Shown one piece after another: positions 1 through 10,115 of a stretch of DNA of 64,000 nt (positions within the stretch are counted from its first letter, which is position 1; each line of letters opens with the position of its first letter). This DNA comes from Parvularcula sp. GTDB lineage: Bacteria; Pseudomonadota; Alphaproteobacteria; Caulobacterales; Parvularculaceae. The stretch spans positions 124,001 through 188,000 of the forward strand of contig PAIP01000068.1 of assembly GCA_002704915.1 (NCBI GenBank). The letters run 5' to 3'. Below the pieces are notes generated by a model. The model saw nothing but the letters and a program-made list of their open reading frames with translations, was not told where the DNA came from and searched no databases. The position numbers and the translations under genes are program-made.

Positions 1-1
1 C

Positions 2-1222
2 ATTCTCGCCGTGCCGATCAAAGCGGACCTTGGGCTTTCCGACACACAGCTTAGCTTGATGGGCGGTCTCGCCTTCGCACTGTTTTACACCTTTCTTGGC
101 ATTCCTATCGCCATGCTTGCGGACAGGGCGAGCCGCACCTGGATCATGACGGCGGCGCTCGCCATCTGGAGCGCCATGACCGCCGCCTGCGGCTTTGCAC
201 AGAATTTTCTGCAGCTCTTTCTGGCGCGCCTTGGCGTCGGCGTCGGCGAAGCGGGCGGCGTCGCTCCCGCCTATTCTCTGATCTCCGACTATTTCCCGCC
301 CGAGAAGCGCGCCCGCGCCCTGTCGATTTATTCTTTCGGCATTCCGGTTGGGTCCGCGCTGGGCATATTGCTTGGCGGCGTTCTGACCACTTATCTTGGC
401 TGGCGTTCGGCCTTTATCATTGTGGGGCTCGCAGGCCTCGCCATTGCGCCCATCTTCCGGCTCACCATGCGCGAGCCCAAACGCGGCGGCCTTGACGGCG
501 CCACAGCGGTGACGACGCCCGCCAAGGTTTCCGATGTCGCCATGACGCTGGCGCGCAAGCCAAGTTTCTGGGGCCTGTCTTTCGGCGCGGCGAGTTCTTC
601 CATGATGGGCTACGGCCTCATCTTCTGGCTGCCGTCTTTCTTCGTGCGCAGCTATGGCGACGCCCTGCCGGGATTCTTTGCCTGGATGCCGGACTTTCTG
701 ATCCCCGCCAATCCCAGCGCGCTGCTCTACGCTTCCTATTTTTACGCCACTATCTTGCTCCTGGGCGGCGTCGCCGGCATCTGGCTGGGCGGCGTCACGG
801 CGGACAAATACGGTCAGGAGCGTAAGGGCGCCTATGCGCTCGTACCTGCGCTGGCCTTCATCACCACCATCCCGTTTTTCATCATCGGCGTTCTGGCGCC
901 GTCGCTTTGGATTGCGTTTCCGGCCTTTCTTGTTCTGCAGGCGTTGAGCCTTGTCTGGCTCGGCCCGGTGCTGTCCGCCTTCCAGCATCTTGTGCAGCCC
1001 AATATGCGCGCCACCGCCTCGGCGCTGTTTCTTTTCATCAACAATCTGATCGGGATCGGGCTCGGCAATCTCGCCATCGGCGCGATTTCGGATCACCTGA
1101 GTGCGCAATATGGCGACGAGTCCCTGCGCTACGCCATTCTTTCGGGCATTGTTTTTTACGTGATCGCTGCCGGATTGTTCATCGCGACAGCGCCGCGGCT
1201 AAAGCGCGACTGGGCGGCGTAA
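2..1222 (+). CDS. MFS transporter, Spinster-like, 5' end outside window
   Basis: The reading frame is open from the first bases (ILAVPIKADLGLSD...), so the true start lies upstream of the window; the GTG at 11 falls inside the conserved first-loop region and is not a convincing start. The protein is a multi-pass inner-membrane permease. It shows the MFS motif-A-like loop IAMLADRASR after the second helix present, a Gly-rich fifth helix and about eleven visible hydrophobic segments, ending ...APRLKRDWAA. The wording KADLGLSDTQLSLM is typical of Spinster-type MFS proteins, which are common beside catabolic genes in alphaproteobacteria. Substrate unknown. It converges on the efflux operon, ending 52 bases before the end of the outer-membrane channel gene. 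Confidence 0.85.
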   Translation: MLAVPIKADLGLSDTQLSLMGGLAFALFYTFLGIPIAMLADRASRTWIMTAALAIWSAMTAACGFAQNFLQLFLARLGVGVGEAGGVAPAYSLISDYFPPEKRARALSIYSFGIPVGSALGILLGGVLTTYLGWRSAFIIVGLAGLAIAPIFRLTMREPKRGGLDGATAVTTPAKVSDVAMTLARKPSFWGLSFGAASSSMMGYGLIFWLPSFFVRSYGDALPGFFAWMPDFLIPANPSALLYASYFYATILLLGGVAGIWLGGVTADKYGQERKGAYALVPALAFITTIPFFIIGVLAPSLWIAFPAFLVLQALSLVWLGPVLSAFQHLVQPNMRATASALFLFINNLIGIGLGNLAIGAISDHLSAQYGDESLRYAILSGIVFYVIAAGLFIATAPRLKRDWAA

Positions 1223-1273
1223 GGTTTTTGACCGTCTCGCGCTTTTCTCCGAGAGTCCGCAAATGCGCTCTGC

Positions 1274-2701
1274 CTAGTCCGTTACTGGAAATCCGCCAAA
1301 CGCCCGATAAAGATTGATGACGCTGACCGCATTTTCCAGCTCAACGAGCACCAGTTCCTGGCGAGCGCCATAGTCAGCGCGCTGCGCATCGAGAACGGAT
1401 AGATAATCATCGACGCCGTTGCGGAAACGCGCATCCGCAAGCTCGAATGTTCGTTCAGCCGCCGCGGCCAGGCCTTGAATCGCCTCCACCCGCTCATCAA
1501 TGGTTCGCCGCGTCGCCAATGCGTCCGCCACATCGCGAAACGCCGCCTGCACCGCCCCTTCATAATCGCTGACAGCAATATCCCGATCCACTTTGGCGCC
1601 TTTTAGCTGCGCAAGATTGCGCCCGCCCGTAAAAATCGGCAACGAGACCGATGGCGTAAACGACCATACACCCGTCCCCGCGGAAAAGAGGTTGGCAAGC
1701 TCACCGCTCGTCGTTCCTGCGCTCGCCGTCAACAGGATCCGCGGGAAAAATGCGGCGCGCGCGGCGCCAATATTGGCGTTTGCGGCCATCAAACGACGCT
1801 CCGCAGCCAGAACATCCGGGCGAACCAACAAAATCGATGACGGCACATTGGCGAAGTCGGCATTCAGCGCGACATTGGCAAGCGCATCCTCATCAATTTC
1901 CGGAAGTTGCGCGACGCCAAGCAAAAGGCGCAAAGCGTTTTCATCGCGCGCAATCTGCGCTTCCAGGGCGGCAGCATCCGCACGCGCGCGCAGAACGGAA
2001 GTGTCCGCCCGCTGAACATCCAGGTCATTGCCAATGCCGTTCGCCACCAGCTCCCGCGTGAGCGACAGCGACGATTGCTGGCTTTCAACGGTGTCGCGGG
2101 CGATCGCCAGGAGCTCCCGATCGGAAAGAAGTTGCAGATAGGCGCTGGCGACCTCTGCGATCAGCGAAATTTCGGCGGCGCGGCGCGCTTCTTCCGTTGC
2201 AAAATAGGTTTCCAGCGCCTGACGGTTTAAGCTGCGCACCCGGCCGAAAAGATCCAGTTCATAAGCACTTAATGTGGCTTGCGCCGAATATTGCTCAATG
2301 GGGATGGGATCGCTGCGCCCCCCGCCGCCGGCCGCCGCGGCGGGACCGATGGACGCATTCTCTCCAATCCGCTGTCGTAAATACCCGCCTTCGGCTGCGA
2401 CAGAAGGCAGGCTGTCGGCGCGCTGAATGCGGTAAAGCGCACGCGCTCGCTCCACATTCAGCATCGCCACGCGCAGATCGCGATTATTGTCGAGCGCCGT
2501 TTCAATCAGCGTCGTCAATGTGGGGTCGTTGATAACGCTGCGCCAATCGGCGACACGCACCACACTTTCAACCGTTTCACTGGAGGGAAAAGATTCTGTT
2601 ATGGGCGCGTCCGGCCGCTCGTATTCCGGCGCCATGGTGACAGACGTACAGCCGGCAAGCGCCACCGCAACCACAGTGAGTCCGAGTTGTCTCATTGTCA
2701 T
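1274..2701 (-). CDS. RND efflux outer-membrane channel lipoprotein (NodT/OprM family)
   Basis: Outer-membrane factor of a tripartite RND pump; it forms the trimeric TolC-like exit duct. The 475-residue length is normal for the family. The N-terminus is a lipoprotein signal with lipobox LAGC (Cys18), followed by APEYERPDAP, the usual start of NodT-type channels. Two repeated coiled-coil/beta halves are visible, with the LLSDRELLAIARDTVESQ and RRLMAANANIGAARAAFFP signatures. The gene is last in the operon: its ATG shares one base with the stop of the pump gene (TGATG), which suggests translational coupling. Family assignment is secure; substrates are not. Confidence 0.93.
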   Translation of the reverse strand: MTMRQLGLTVVAVALAGCTSVTMAPEYERPDAPITESFPSSETVESVVRVADWRSVINDPTLTTLIETALDNNRDLRVAMLNVERARALYRIQRADSLPSVAAEGGYLRQRIGENASIGPAAAAGGGGRSDPIPIEQYSAQATLSAYELDLFGRVRSLNRQALETYFATEEARRAAEISLIAEVASAYLQLLSDRELLAIARDTVESQQSSLSLTRELVANGIGNDLDVQRADTSVLRARADAAALEAQIARDENALRLLLGVAQLPEIDEDALANVALNADFANVPSSILLVRPDVLAAERRLMAANANIGAARAAFFPRILLTASAGTTSGELANLFSAGTGVWSFTPSVSLPIFTGGRNLAQLKGAKVDRDIAVSDYEGAVQAAFRDVADALATRRTIDERVEAIQGLAAAAERTFELADARFRNGVDDYLSVLDAQRADYGARQELVLVELENAVSVINLYRAFGGFPVTD

Positions 2702-5700
2702 CAGCTCGCCTCCGGTTGGGGCTCGATGTCAGCATCAACCGCAGGCGCCGCTTTTTCCGAACCGAAAAGCCGACGCACCAGCACATAGAAAAGCGGTGTG
2801 AAGAATAACCCCAAAAACGCCGCCGCCAGCATGCCGCCAAGAACCGCAGAGCCGATTGCATTGCGGCCAGCAGCGCCGGCGCCGCTGGAAAGAACTAGCG
2901 GCGTGACGCCGAGACCGAAGGCGAAAGATGTCATCAGGATGGGACGAAGACGCACGCGCGCTGCTTCCATCGCCGCTTCGACCGCAGACCGGCCCCGTTT
3001 TTCCAGAAGGCTTGCAAACTCAACGATAAGAATGGCGTTTTTCGCTGAAAGGCCAATCGTGGTCAAAAGACCGACCTGGAAGAAGATGTCGTTGGAAAGT
3101 CCGCCAAACAGCGCTGCGGCCGAGGCGCCCATGACGCCGAGCGGCACCACCAACAGCACCGAAATCGGAATGCTCCAGCTTTCGTAGAGCGCCGCCAGAC
3201 ACAGAAATACAACGAGAATAGACAGGGTATAGAGCAAGCTCGTCTTCGAACCGCTTTCAATCTCTTCCTTTGAAGCCCCGGTCCATTCCATCCCAATGCC
3301 TGCAGGCAACTGCTCGACCAGACGTTCAATAGTCGCCATGGCTTCGCCTGACGTTGCGCCAGGCGCGGCGGAGCCGAGAATCTCCACGGATGATACGCCG
3401 TTGTAACGCTCTAATTTTGGAGATCCCGTCGCCCAGGATATTTCAGCGAAGGAAGCGAAGGGAACAAGCTCGCCACTTGCATTTGGGATGCGCCACAGTT
3501 TCAAGTCTTCGGGCGAATTACGGTAAGGCCCGTCAGCCGCGAGATAAACGCGTTTAACACGCCCGCGATCGATAAAGTCATTCACGTAAACACCGCCCAT
3601 AGCCGCAGCCAGCGTGGAGTTCACCGCATCAAGGCTGAGCCCCATGGCCTGCGCCCTTCGCTGGTCGATATCGACTTTGAGCTGCGGCTCTTCGCTGAGA
3701 CCATTGGGCCGCACCGCCACAAGCGTCGGCTCCTGCGCGGCCATGCCGAGAAGCTGGTTGCGCGCTTCGATCAACGCGTCGCGTCCCACGCCGCTGCGAT
3801 CCTGAAGATAAAAATTAAAACCGCCGGATTGCCCGAGACCGGGCACGGACGATGGACCGAAAGCAAAAACCTGCGCATCGCGAATTTTTGAGAATGCCGC
3901 CATCGCGCGTTGAATTACCGCATCCTGGCTTTGATCGCTGCGCTTGCGCTCTTCCCAATCTTTCAGAGGGACAAAGCCGATGCCGACATTCTGTCCATTA
4001 CCCGCGAAATTGAAACCGGCGATGGTGAAATAGCCATCGATGGTGTCCATCTCCTCCTCTTCCTCGCGCAGATGCGCCTTCACCTGATCGAGAACGGCGA
4101 GCGTTCTGTCATAGGTGGCGCCCGATGGAAGCTGAACCTGGAGGATCATTCGCGCCTGATCTTCGTTTGGCAGGAAAGCCCCCGGCAAGCGCATGAACAT
4201 GAAGGCTGTCACGCCTGTCAGCACGAGAAACAACGTGAAAAAACGCGCAGAGCGATTGATGACGCCTCTGGCGCCGCGCATGTGTTGTCGAGCGCCGGAG
4301 GCGAATACAGCATTGAAGCCGCGTAGCGGCGCCGAAAGCCGGTAGGCCAGAGACCCGGGCTTCGGTTCTTTCGAAGGGTCGTGCTTTGTTAAAATTGTCG
4401 CGCAGAGCGCAGGCGTGAAAATGATGGCTGTCAACACCGACAGAGCCATCGCCGTGACAATGGTAATCGAAAACTGACGGTAGATGACGCCAGTTGTGCC
4501 GCCGAAAAACGCCATAGGGATGAAGACTGCGGACAGCACTGCGCCGATGCCCATCAAGGCGCCGGTGATTTCCGACATCGCCTTTCGGGTAGCCTCGCGA
4601 GGCGAGAGCTTCTCTTCCTCGATAATCCGGTCGACATTTTCAATAACGACGATTGCATCATCAACCAGAAGACCGATGGCCAACACCATCGCCAGCATGG
4701 TCAGCGTATTGATGGAAAATCCGAAAGCGAGCAGCACGGCGAATGTTCCGAGCAAAACGACAGGAACCGTGATCATGACAATTGCTGTCGCTCTGATATT
4801 CTGCAGGAACAGGAACATGATGATGGAGACAAAGATCGCGGCTTCGACCAGTGTCTTCACCACCTCCTTGATCGATTCACGGATGAACGGGCTTTCATCG
4901 ACCGGATAAACGATTGACATTGTTGGCGGTAAAAACTCGGCAAGTTCATTCACCCGCGACTTGATTGCATTCGCCGTGCGCAACGCATTCGCCCCTGGGG
5001 CGAGTTGCACGGCCATGCCGGATGCGGGCGTTCCCTTGTATTCCGTAATCCGGTTATATCTTTCGCTGCCAATTTCGACCCGGGCCACATCACCTAAATT
5101 CACCTGGGAGCCGTCCTCAAGGGTCCTGAGCGCAATGGCGCGGAACTCTTCCGGCGTTTGCATCAGCGATTGAACGGTGATGGTGGCGTTAAGTTGCTGG
5201 CCTGGCATCCGCGGCCCGCCGCCAAGTTCGCCGCCGGTGACTTGCGTGTTCTGAGCGCGAATGGCGTTTACAATATCCTGCGTGGATAATCCGTAATTGG
5301 CGAGTTGATACGGATCCACCCAGATGCGCATCGCGTATTGAGAACCGAAAAGCTGCGTCTGACCGACGCCGGGAACACGGCTGATCGGGTCCTGCCAGTT
5401 CGAAGCAAGAAAGTCGGCGATGTCCTCTTCGGTCAGCGTGCCCGAATTGTCGACAATCGCGACGGCGAGAAGGAAGCCGGCCCGCGCCTTGTTGACTGTA
5501 ACGCCCTGGCGCTGAACTTCTTGCGGGAGTAGCGGCGTCGCAAGCGCCAGTTTGTTTTGCACCTGAACCTGGGCGATATCGGGATCGGTTCCCGATTCGA
5601 AAGTCAGGGTCATCGACATTGTGCCGTTCGAATTCGAACTCGCGGAGATGTAGCGGAGATTGTCGATCCCCTTCATCTGCTGTTCGATGACCTGCGTCAC

Positions 5701-5880
5701 CGCATCCTCAACAGCTTTTGCAGACGCGCCCTGATAGGTCGCATTCAGCGTAATGGCGGGCGGGGCAATGTCAGGATACTGCTCAAGCGGCAGATTCAAC
5801 AGGCTGATGACGCCCGCAATCATCGTGATGATCGCGATGACCCATGCAAAAATCGGCCTGGAAATAAAGAAATTCGCCAC
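2701..5880 (-). CDS. RND efflux pump inner-membrane subunit (HAE1/AcrB type)
   Basis: Proton-driven drug or solvent exporter of the inner membrane. The 1059-residue length matches AcrB/MexB. The start MANFFISRPIFAWVIAIITM is the classic first helix of HAE1 pumps. The proton-relay pair is present in GLLVDDAIVVIENVDR in TM4, and the C-terminal repeat GLSAKNAILIVEFA with FGVTPL-type helices is intact. Large periplasmic porter and funnel domains lie between helices 1-2 and 7-8. It sits 41 bases downstream of the adaptor gene and overlaps the channel gene by one base, so all three form one operon. Probably repressed by the divergent TetR protein. Substrate range cannot be inferred. Confidence 0.96.
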   Translation of the reverse strand: MANFFISRPIFAWVIAIITMIAGVISLLNLPLEQYPDIAPPAITLNATYQGASAKAVEDAVTQVIEQQMKGIDNLRYISASSNSNGTMSMTLTFESGTDPDIAQVQVQNKLALATPLLPQEVQRQGVTVNKARAGFLLAVAIVDNSGTLTEEDIADFLASNWQDPISRVPGVGQTQLFGSQYAMRIWVDPYQLANYGLSTQDIVNAIRAQNTQVTGGELGGGPRMPGQQLNATITVQSLMQTPEEFRAIALRTLEDGSQVNLGDVARVEIGSERYNRITEYKGTPASGMAVQLAPGANALRTANAIKSRVNELAEFLPPTMSIVYPVDESPFIRESIKEVVKTLVEAAIFVSIIMFLFLQNIRATAIVMITVPVVLLGTFAVLLAFGFSINTLTMLAMVLAIGLLVDDAIVVIENVDRIIEEEKLSPREATRKAMSEITGALMGIGAVLSAVFIPMAFFGGTTGVIYRQFSITIVTAMALSVLTAIIFTPALCATILTKHDPSKEPKPGSLAYRLSAPLRGFNAVFASGARQHMRGARGVINRSARFFTLFLVLTGVTAFMFMRLPGAFLPNEDQARMILQVQLPSGATYDRTLAVLDQVKAHLREEEEEMDTIDGYFTIAGFNFAGNGQNVGIGFVPLKDWEERKRSDQSQDAVIQRAMAAFSKIRDAQVFAFGPSSVPGLGQSGGFNFYLQDRSGVGRDALIEARNQLLGMAAQEPTLVAVRPNGLSEEPQLKVDIDQRRAQAMGLSLDAVNSTLAAAMGGVYVNDFIDRGRVKRVYLAADGPYRNSPEDLKLWRIPNASGELVPFASFAEISWATGSPKLERYNGVSSVEILGSAAPGATSGEAMATIERLVEQLPAGIGMEWTGASKEEIESGSKTSLLYTLSILVVFLCLAALYESWSIPISVLLVVPLGVMGASAAALFGGLSNDIFFQVGLLTTIGLSAKNAILIVEFASLLEKRGRSAVEAAMEAARVRLRPILMTSFAFGLGVTPLVLSSGAGAAGRNAIGSAVLGGMLAAAFLGLFFTPLFYVLVRRLFGSEKAAPAVDADIEPQPEAS

Positions 5881-5921
5881 AGGATGTGTCTCGTTCTAGC
5901 GGCGCCAAACAGGCGGCTGAC

Positions 5922-7103
5922 TCATTTCATGCCCGAAGAGCTGGAAGCGGCGGCGGTGTTCAGCACGCCGGCATCGAGTGGGACCGGCGTCACCTGAATG
6001 CTTGGCCGGATGCGCTGGAAGCCTTCAACAACGAGGCGATCTCCTGGCGACAAGCCCGAGCTGATCAGCCATTTATCGCCTAAGGCGCGCTCGACATCGA
6101 CAGAACGTTCTTCAATGACATTGCCTTCAGCGACCACATACGCGACGCCGGCGCCGAGCGGGTTGCGGGTTATTGCCTGTTGCGGAACGAGAATGGCGTC
6201 GTTTCGACGTCCCTCTACAATTTCCGCACGCACAAACATGCCTGGCAGCAACAGGCCATCGGGATTTGGAAATACGGCTCGCAAGGTCACTGCGCCCGTT
6301 TGAGGCTCCACATTCACCTCGGTCAGCGCCAGTTTTCCGGTTTGACTATATGCCCCGCCATCTTCCAATGTCAGGTTCACCTGAAGCTGGCTGTCGCCAG
6401 TGGTTTCCAGCTCGCCGCTCGCCATTTTACGTTTCAACCGCAGCAACTCTGAACTCGATTGCGCGACGTCCACATAAATCGGGTCAAGCCCGTTGATGAC
6501 TGCAAGCGCCTGTTCCTGATTCGCGTTGACCAGTGCGCCGCGCGTAACAAGCGTGCGACCGATACGACCGTCAATGGGGGCTTTAATCGTCGTGCGTTCA
6601 AGGTCGATCTTCGCGCGGTCCAACGCGGCGCGCGCGAGCGCAACGTCGGCTTTTGCCTGCTTGGCCGCCGCTGTCGCGTCGTCGTAATCCTGCTGGCTGA
6701 CGCCTTTCATCTCCACGAGATTTGCGAAGCGTTCCTCGCGATTTTTCGCAGCCGCCGCCATGGCGACCGCTTTGTCAAGCGTCGCCGCAGCGCTATCCAC
6801 AGCCGCCTGATAAGGAGCAGGATCTATGAAATAGAGCGGCTGGCCCGCTGCGACCGAGGCCCCCTCTTCAAACTTCCTCTCGAGAATGATGCCGGAAACC
6901 TGAGGCCTGACCTCAGCCACGCGATACGCGGTTGTACGGCCCGGCAAAGTCACGGAAAGATCTGCAGGTTGAACTTTTACTGTGACAACTGCGACTTCCG
7001 GCGGAGGCGGCGCGCCCCGCGCCTGTTCGCTCTCGCCGCAAGCCGACAGGGCTGCGGCGGCGAATACCGGCATCAATCTTTTCAAAAGAAATTGCGGCGA
7101 CAT
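5922..7103 (-). CDS. RND efflux periplasmic adaptor (MexA/AcrA family)
   Basis: Membrane-fusion subunit linking pump and channel. The lipoprotein signal ends in lipobox LSAC (Cys22). The mature part has the split biotinyl-lipoyl domain (TAYRVAEVRPQVSGIILERKFEEG and IKAPIDGRIGRTLVTRGALV), an alpha-helical hairpin between them (about residues 100-170), and the beta-barrel and membrane-proximal domains ending in GDRLVVEGFQRIRPSIQV. The 393-residue length is typical. It is the first gene of the operon; a palindromic operator lies about 70-95 bases upstream. Confidence 0.95.
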   Translation of the reverse strand: MSPQFLLKRLMPVFAAAALSACGESEQARGAPPPPEVAVVTVKVQPADLSVTLPGRTTAYRVAEVRPQVSGIILERKFEEGASVAAGQPLYFIDPAPYQAAVDSAAATLDKAVAMAAAAKNREERFANLVEMKGVSQQDYDDATAAAKQAKADVALARAALDRAKIDLERTTIKAPIDGRIGRTLVTRGALVNANQEQALAVINGLDPIYVDVAQSSSELLRLKRKMASGELETTGDSQLQVNLTLEDGGAYSQTGKLALTEVNVEPQTGAVTLRAVFPNPDGLLLPGMFVRAEIVEGRRNDAILVPQQAITRNPLGAGVAYVVAEGNVIEERSVDVERALGDKWLISSGLSPGDRLVVEGFQRIRPSIQVTPVPLDAGVLNTAAASSSSGMK

Positions 7104-7175
7104 AGGAGTGCGCTTTCTAAGGCGGTTAAAACTGTTTCTTGCGGCCGGACGTGGTCAGAAAAACTGAGGGCTTGA

Positions 7176-7197
7176 TTAGAATGAACGTTTGTTCTAA
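7176..7197. promoter_or_regulatory. Probable TetR operator between efflux operon and regulator
   Basis: A 22-base inverted repeat with outer arms TTAGAA and TTCTAA around a central AACGTT; only two base pairs of the dyad are mismatched. It lies in the 160-base divergent region between the adaptor gene and the TetR gene, the usual place for an AcrR/TtgR-like repressor site. Binding is inferred from position and symmetry. Confidence 0.6.
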
Positions 7198-7276
7198 AAA
7201 AACTCTTACACCGCAAAATCGAGAATAGCAAGAGAATTGTGCGGCGCACCATAATCACGGGGAGGTGATGCCAGGA

Positions 7277-7861
7277 ATGTCAGAGGCCCTGCCAAAATGC
7301 TCAGATGATCCACGCGAGCGCGTCCTGCGCGCTGCCGAGAGGGCTTTTGTTGCGAGCGGTTTCCATGGGGCCCGCATGGCGCAAATTGCGAAAGAAGCGC
7401 AGATGAGCCCTGGTCATATCTACCATTATTTTGACAGCAAAGAGCATATCATCGCTGAGATGATCCGCGCTCATTATGATGAGAAAAAAACCAGCGTCGA
7501 ACGCTATCACGACGCCGGCGAGAAGGTCGTCGATATGATGATCGACAATCTGAGAACCAATGTCACTTCGAATACAGACCCTTTCTGGTCAACACTGATG
7601 CTGGAGATTGCGGCGGAAGCTACGCGAAAACCGGAAATCGCATCCTCCATCCGCGCGATGGATTTGGAGCTGAAAGAAAAGGTCATTTCTTATCTGAAAA
7701 CCAGCGTCAAAAAAGACGATCTGGATTCACGTCTCGAAGTCTTTGTCGCGCTGATGCAAGGCATCGGCATCCGCAACATTCTTAATCCCAATCTCGACAA
7801 GGAAGCCGTCATCCTCATCCTGCAGGAAGTGATCGAAGTTCTGTTCCGTCGCCCGGACTAA
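7277..7861 (+). CDS. TetR family transcriptional regulator of the efflux operon
   Basis: One-component repressor, cytoplasmic. The N-terminal helix-turn-helix is clear: RVLRAAERAFVASGFHGARM followed by AQIAKEAQMSPGHIYHYFDSKEHI, the TetR recognition helix. The rest is an all-helical ligand-binding domain. An in-frame GTG (7265) and ATG (7268) sit in or right behind the ribosome-binding sequence GGAGG (7261-7265), so ATG 7277, eleven bases after it, is the better start, giving 194 residues. It is divergent from the RND operon, with a shared palindrome between them, so it most likely represses both itself and the pump. The gene converges on the PQQ dehydrogenase, 19 bases apart. Confidence 0.9.
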   Translation: MSEALPKCSDDPRERVLRAAERAFVASGFHGARMAQIAKEAQMSPGHIYHYFDSKEHIIAEMIRAHYDEKKTSVERYHDAGEKVVDMMIDNLRTNVTSNTDPFWSTLMLEIAAEATRKPEIASSIRAMDLELKEKVISYLKTSVKKDDLDSRLEVFVALMQGIGIRNILNPNLDKEAVILILQEVIEVLFRRPD

Positions 7862-7880
7862 GTTGAACAGAACCCCAGAC

Positions 7881-10115
7881 TTAGAAATTCGACAAAAGAG
7901 CGGCGCTCGGTTGGTCGAGAGGCAAGCCTTCCTCCTGCAATTTCAATTCCCGCTCGCGAATGCGACGCTGCTCAGCGAGGAGAAAAGCGTGGATCGCATC
8001 GACGTCTTCTGGCGACAATAGATCGCCCCAGGCCGGCATGCCATTCTCGACCAGCAGCCCGTCAAGAAGAATATCGTTGAACATCTCGTGGGTCGATGGA
8101 TCCATCCGGCGCAGGTCCGGCGAAATCGACCGGTGCTGGTTGGAATGGCAAATAGCGCAATTGCCGTAGAATAGAGCGCGACCTTTTGCGATCATGTCTT
8201 CCGAAGCATCCGCAAACAAGCCTTTGGGCGCCTCCGGCGCCGGCTCCAGCGGCGGCAACAAGCCAGGCTTTGGCGTCTCGCCGCCGCCCAGCCTGAACAC
8301 TAAGATGCGCCCGTCATTGCGCCGTTCATAAGCCGCGCCGTAAAGGGGCACGTAAGGCCAGCCACCGCCGCCCCAACCGGCCATAACCGCCACATACTGA
8401 ACGCCATCGACCTTATAAGTCATGGGCGCGGCCATGATGCTGGAGCCTGTGTCGATCGAAGCCAGAACATCTCCATTGGCGGCGTCATAAACAGTGAAAA
8501 CTCCGCCCACATTGCCCGCAAACACCAGCCCCCCCGCTGTGGACAGAACGCCGGACCGGTCTTGCCAGCCGCCATAGGGCGCCGACCAGACTGTCTCACC
8601 GCTGACAGGATCGACAGCGCGCAAGTCCGATTTCGCCGGATTTTCTTCAACGCGGCTCCATTCGGGCAAAGCCTTCACCATCTCCTGAAGGAATGGCGGC
8701 AGGGTCGAGATGAGGACCGGCAGATCCGCGCCGAACATGATCGATGCATCGCTGTTAATTGCCTTTTCCCGGAAAGGTTTTTCACCCGGCGTCGTCATCA
8801 GGAGATTACCCATGTCGAGCACCGCGCCGTAATAAAGACCCGTCTGCGGATTGTAGGAAAAAGGATGCCAGTTGCTGGCGCCAGTCGTGGCCGGGAAAAC
8901 GATCTTCGGTTCTTGCGAATAGTCGGTATTTTCAGGCGTCAGGATCGGGCGCCCTGTCTCCATATGGATGCCGGACGTCCAATTCTGGAAAACGAGAGAA
9001 TGAGCGTCGACGACTTTGCCATCGCGCCGGTCAATCAGATATAAAAAGCCGTTCTTCGGCGCATGCAAAAGCACCGGGGTTTCGGCGCCGTCGATCTCCA
9101 GCATTGTCAACGTCATCGGTGCGGTCGCCGTATAATCCCAGCTATCGCCCGGCGTTTCCTGATAATGCCATTTCACCCTGCCCGTCGCCGGATCGAGCGC
9201 CACGATAGACGACAGGTAAAGATTGTCGCCGCCCGAGGGAGAACGTTTCGCCCGATGATAGGGCCCGCCATTGCCCGTGCCGATGTAAACGGCGTTAAAG
9301 GCCGGATCATATTGAATGGCGTCCCAGACGGTGCCGCCCAACCCTATGTCCCAGCGGCTGTCCGTGTCCCAGGTTGAAAGCGCGACTTCAAGCTCCGGGT
9401 TCTCCTGCGGACCATCGGCGGGATTTCGCGGCACCGTGTAAAACCGCCAGCGCTCCTCGCCCGTTGCAACGTCGTAAGCGGTCACAAATCCGCGCACGTC
9501 ATATTCCGCGCCGCCATTGCCGATAATGACCACATCGCCCGCGACTTCCGGCGCGCCGGTTATGTTAATGCCGCGGCTTGATCCTTCAGCCGTATCGGCC
9601 TGCCAGAGAACGTTGCCGGATTTTAAATCCAGCGCGTAAAGCACGCCGTCGAGCGCGCCCACAAACACACGCCCGTTAGCAACCGCAACGCCGCGATTGA
9701 CCATGTCGCAGCAAACCGTGCGATTGACCTGCATGTCGACGACAGGATCGAAACGCCAGATCAGCTCACCGGTGACTGCATTCAGGGCGAACACTCGTCC
9801 GGCGGTGCTGCTCGTCACCATGAGGCCGTCGATGACAATCGGCGTTGCTTCCTGCCCCCGGTTCGTATGCAACGGAAATTCCCAGGCAAGCCCCAATTCG
9901 GAAACATTCTTGCGGTTGATTTGCTCAAGACGGGAGAAATAAGTGCTTTCAACATCGCCGCCCGAAAACGGCCAGTCCTCGCCGCCGCCAATCTGGGGCG
10001 CGACTGCAATTTCCGCCGGCGGCGGCTCAGAGATCGGCGCAGGATCCGTACCGGAGCGCCCGCAAGAAACACATAGCAAGAGCGTGGAGTAGCAAATCCA
10101 AAAAAAGGGTCTCAT
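7881..10115 (-). CDS. PQQ-dependent quinohaemoprotein alcohol dehydrogenase (type II-like)
   Basis: Periplasmic oxidoreductase: an eight-bladed PQQ propeller fused to a C-terminal cytochrome c domain, passing electrons from an alcohol or aldehyde through PQQ to haem. Visible features are the start of the propeller (EDWPFSGGDVESTYFSRLEQ), the adjacent cysteines in TVCCDMVNRGVA that form the vicinal disulfide of this family, the Asp region GDSWDYTATAPMTL, W-docking repeats such as DAANGDVLASIDTGS, and haem motif CAICH with a later Met ligand (NGMPAWGD). The frame is open to 10178, but the ATG at 10115 starts a signal sequence (MRPFFWICYSTLLLCVSC) and overlaps the upstream stop as ATGA, so it is chosen. 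PQQ synthesis genes are not in the window. Confidence 0.9.
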   Translation of the reverse strand: MRPFFWICYSTLLLCVSCGRSGTDPAPISEPPPAEIAVAPQIGGGEDWPFSGGDVESTYFSRLEQINRKNVSELGLAWEFPLHTNRGQEATPIVIDGLMVTSSTAGRVFALNAVTGELIWRFDPVVDMQVNRTVCCDMVNRGVAVANGRVFVGALDGVLYALDLKSGNVLWQADTAEGSSRGINITGAPEVAGDVVIIGNGGAEYDVRGFVTAYDVATGEERWRFYTVPRNPADGPQENPELEVALSTWDTDSRWDIGLGGTVWDAIQYDPAFNAVYIGTGNGGPYHRAKRSPSGGDNLYLSSIVALDPATGRVKWHYQETPGDSWDYTATAPMTLTMLEIDGAETPVLLHAPKNGFLYLIDRRDGKVVDAHSLVFQNWTSGIHMETGRPILTPENTDYSQEPKIVFPATTGASNWHPFSYNPQTGLYYGAVLDMGNLLMTTPGEKPFREKAINSDASIMFGADLPVLISTLPPFLQEMVKALPEWSRVEENPAKSDLRAVDPVSGETVWSAPYGGWQDRSGVLSTAGGLVFAGNVGGVFTVYDAANGDVLASIDTGSSIMAAPMTYKVDGVQYVAVMAGWGGGGWPYVPLYGAAYERRNDGRILVFRLGGGETPKPGLLPPLEPAPEAPKGLFADASEDMIAKGRALFYGNCAICHSNQHRSISPDLRRMDPSTHEMFNDILLDGLLVENGMPAWGDLLSPEDVDAIHAFLLAEQRRIRERELKLQEEGLPLDQPSAALLSNF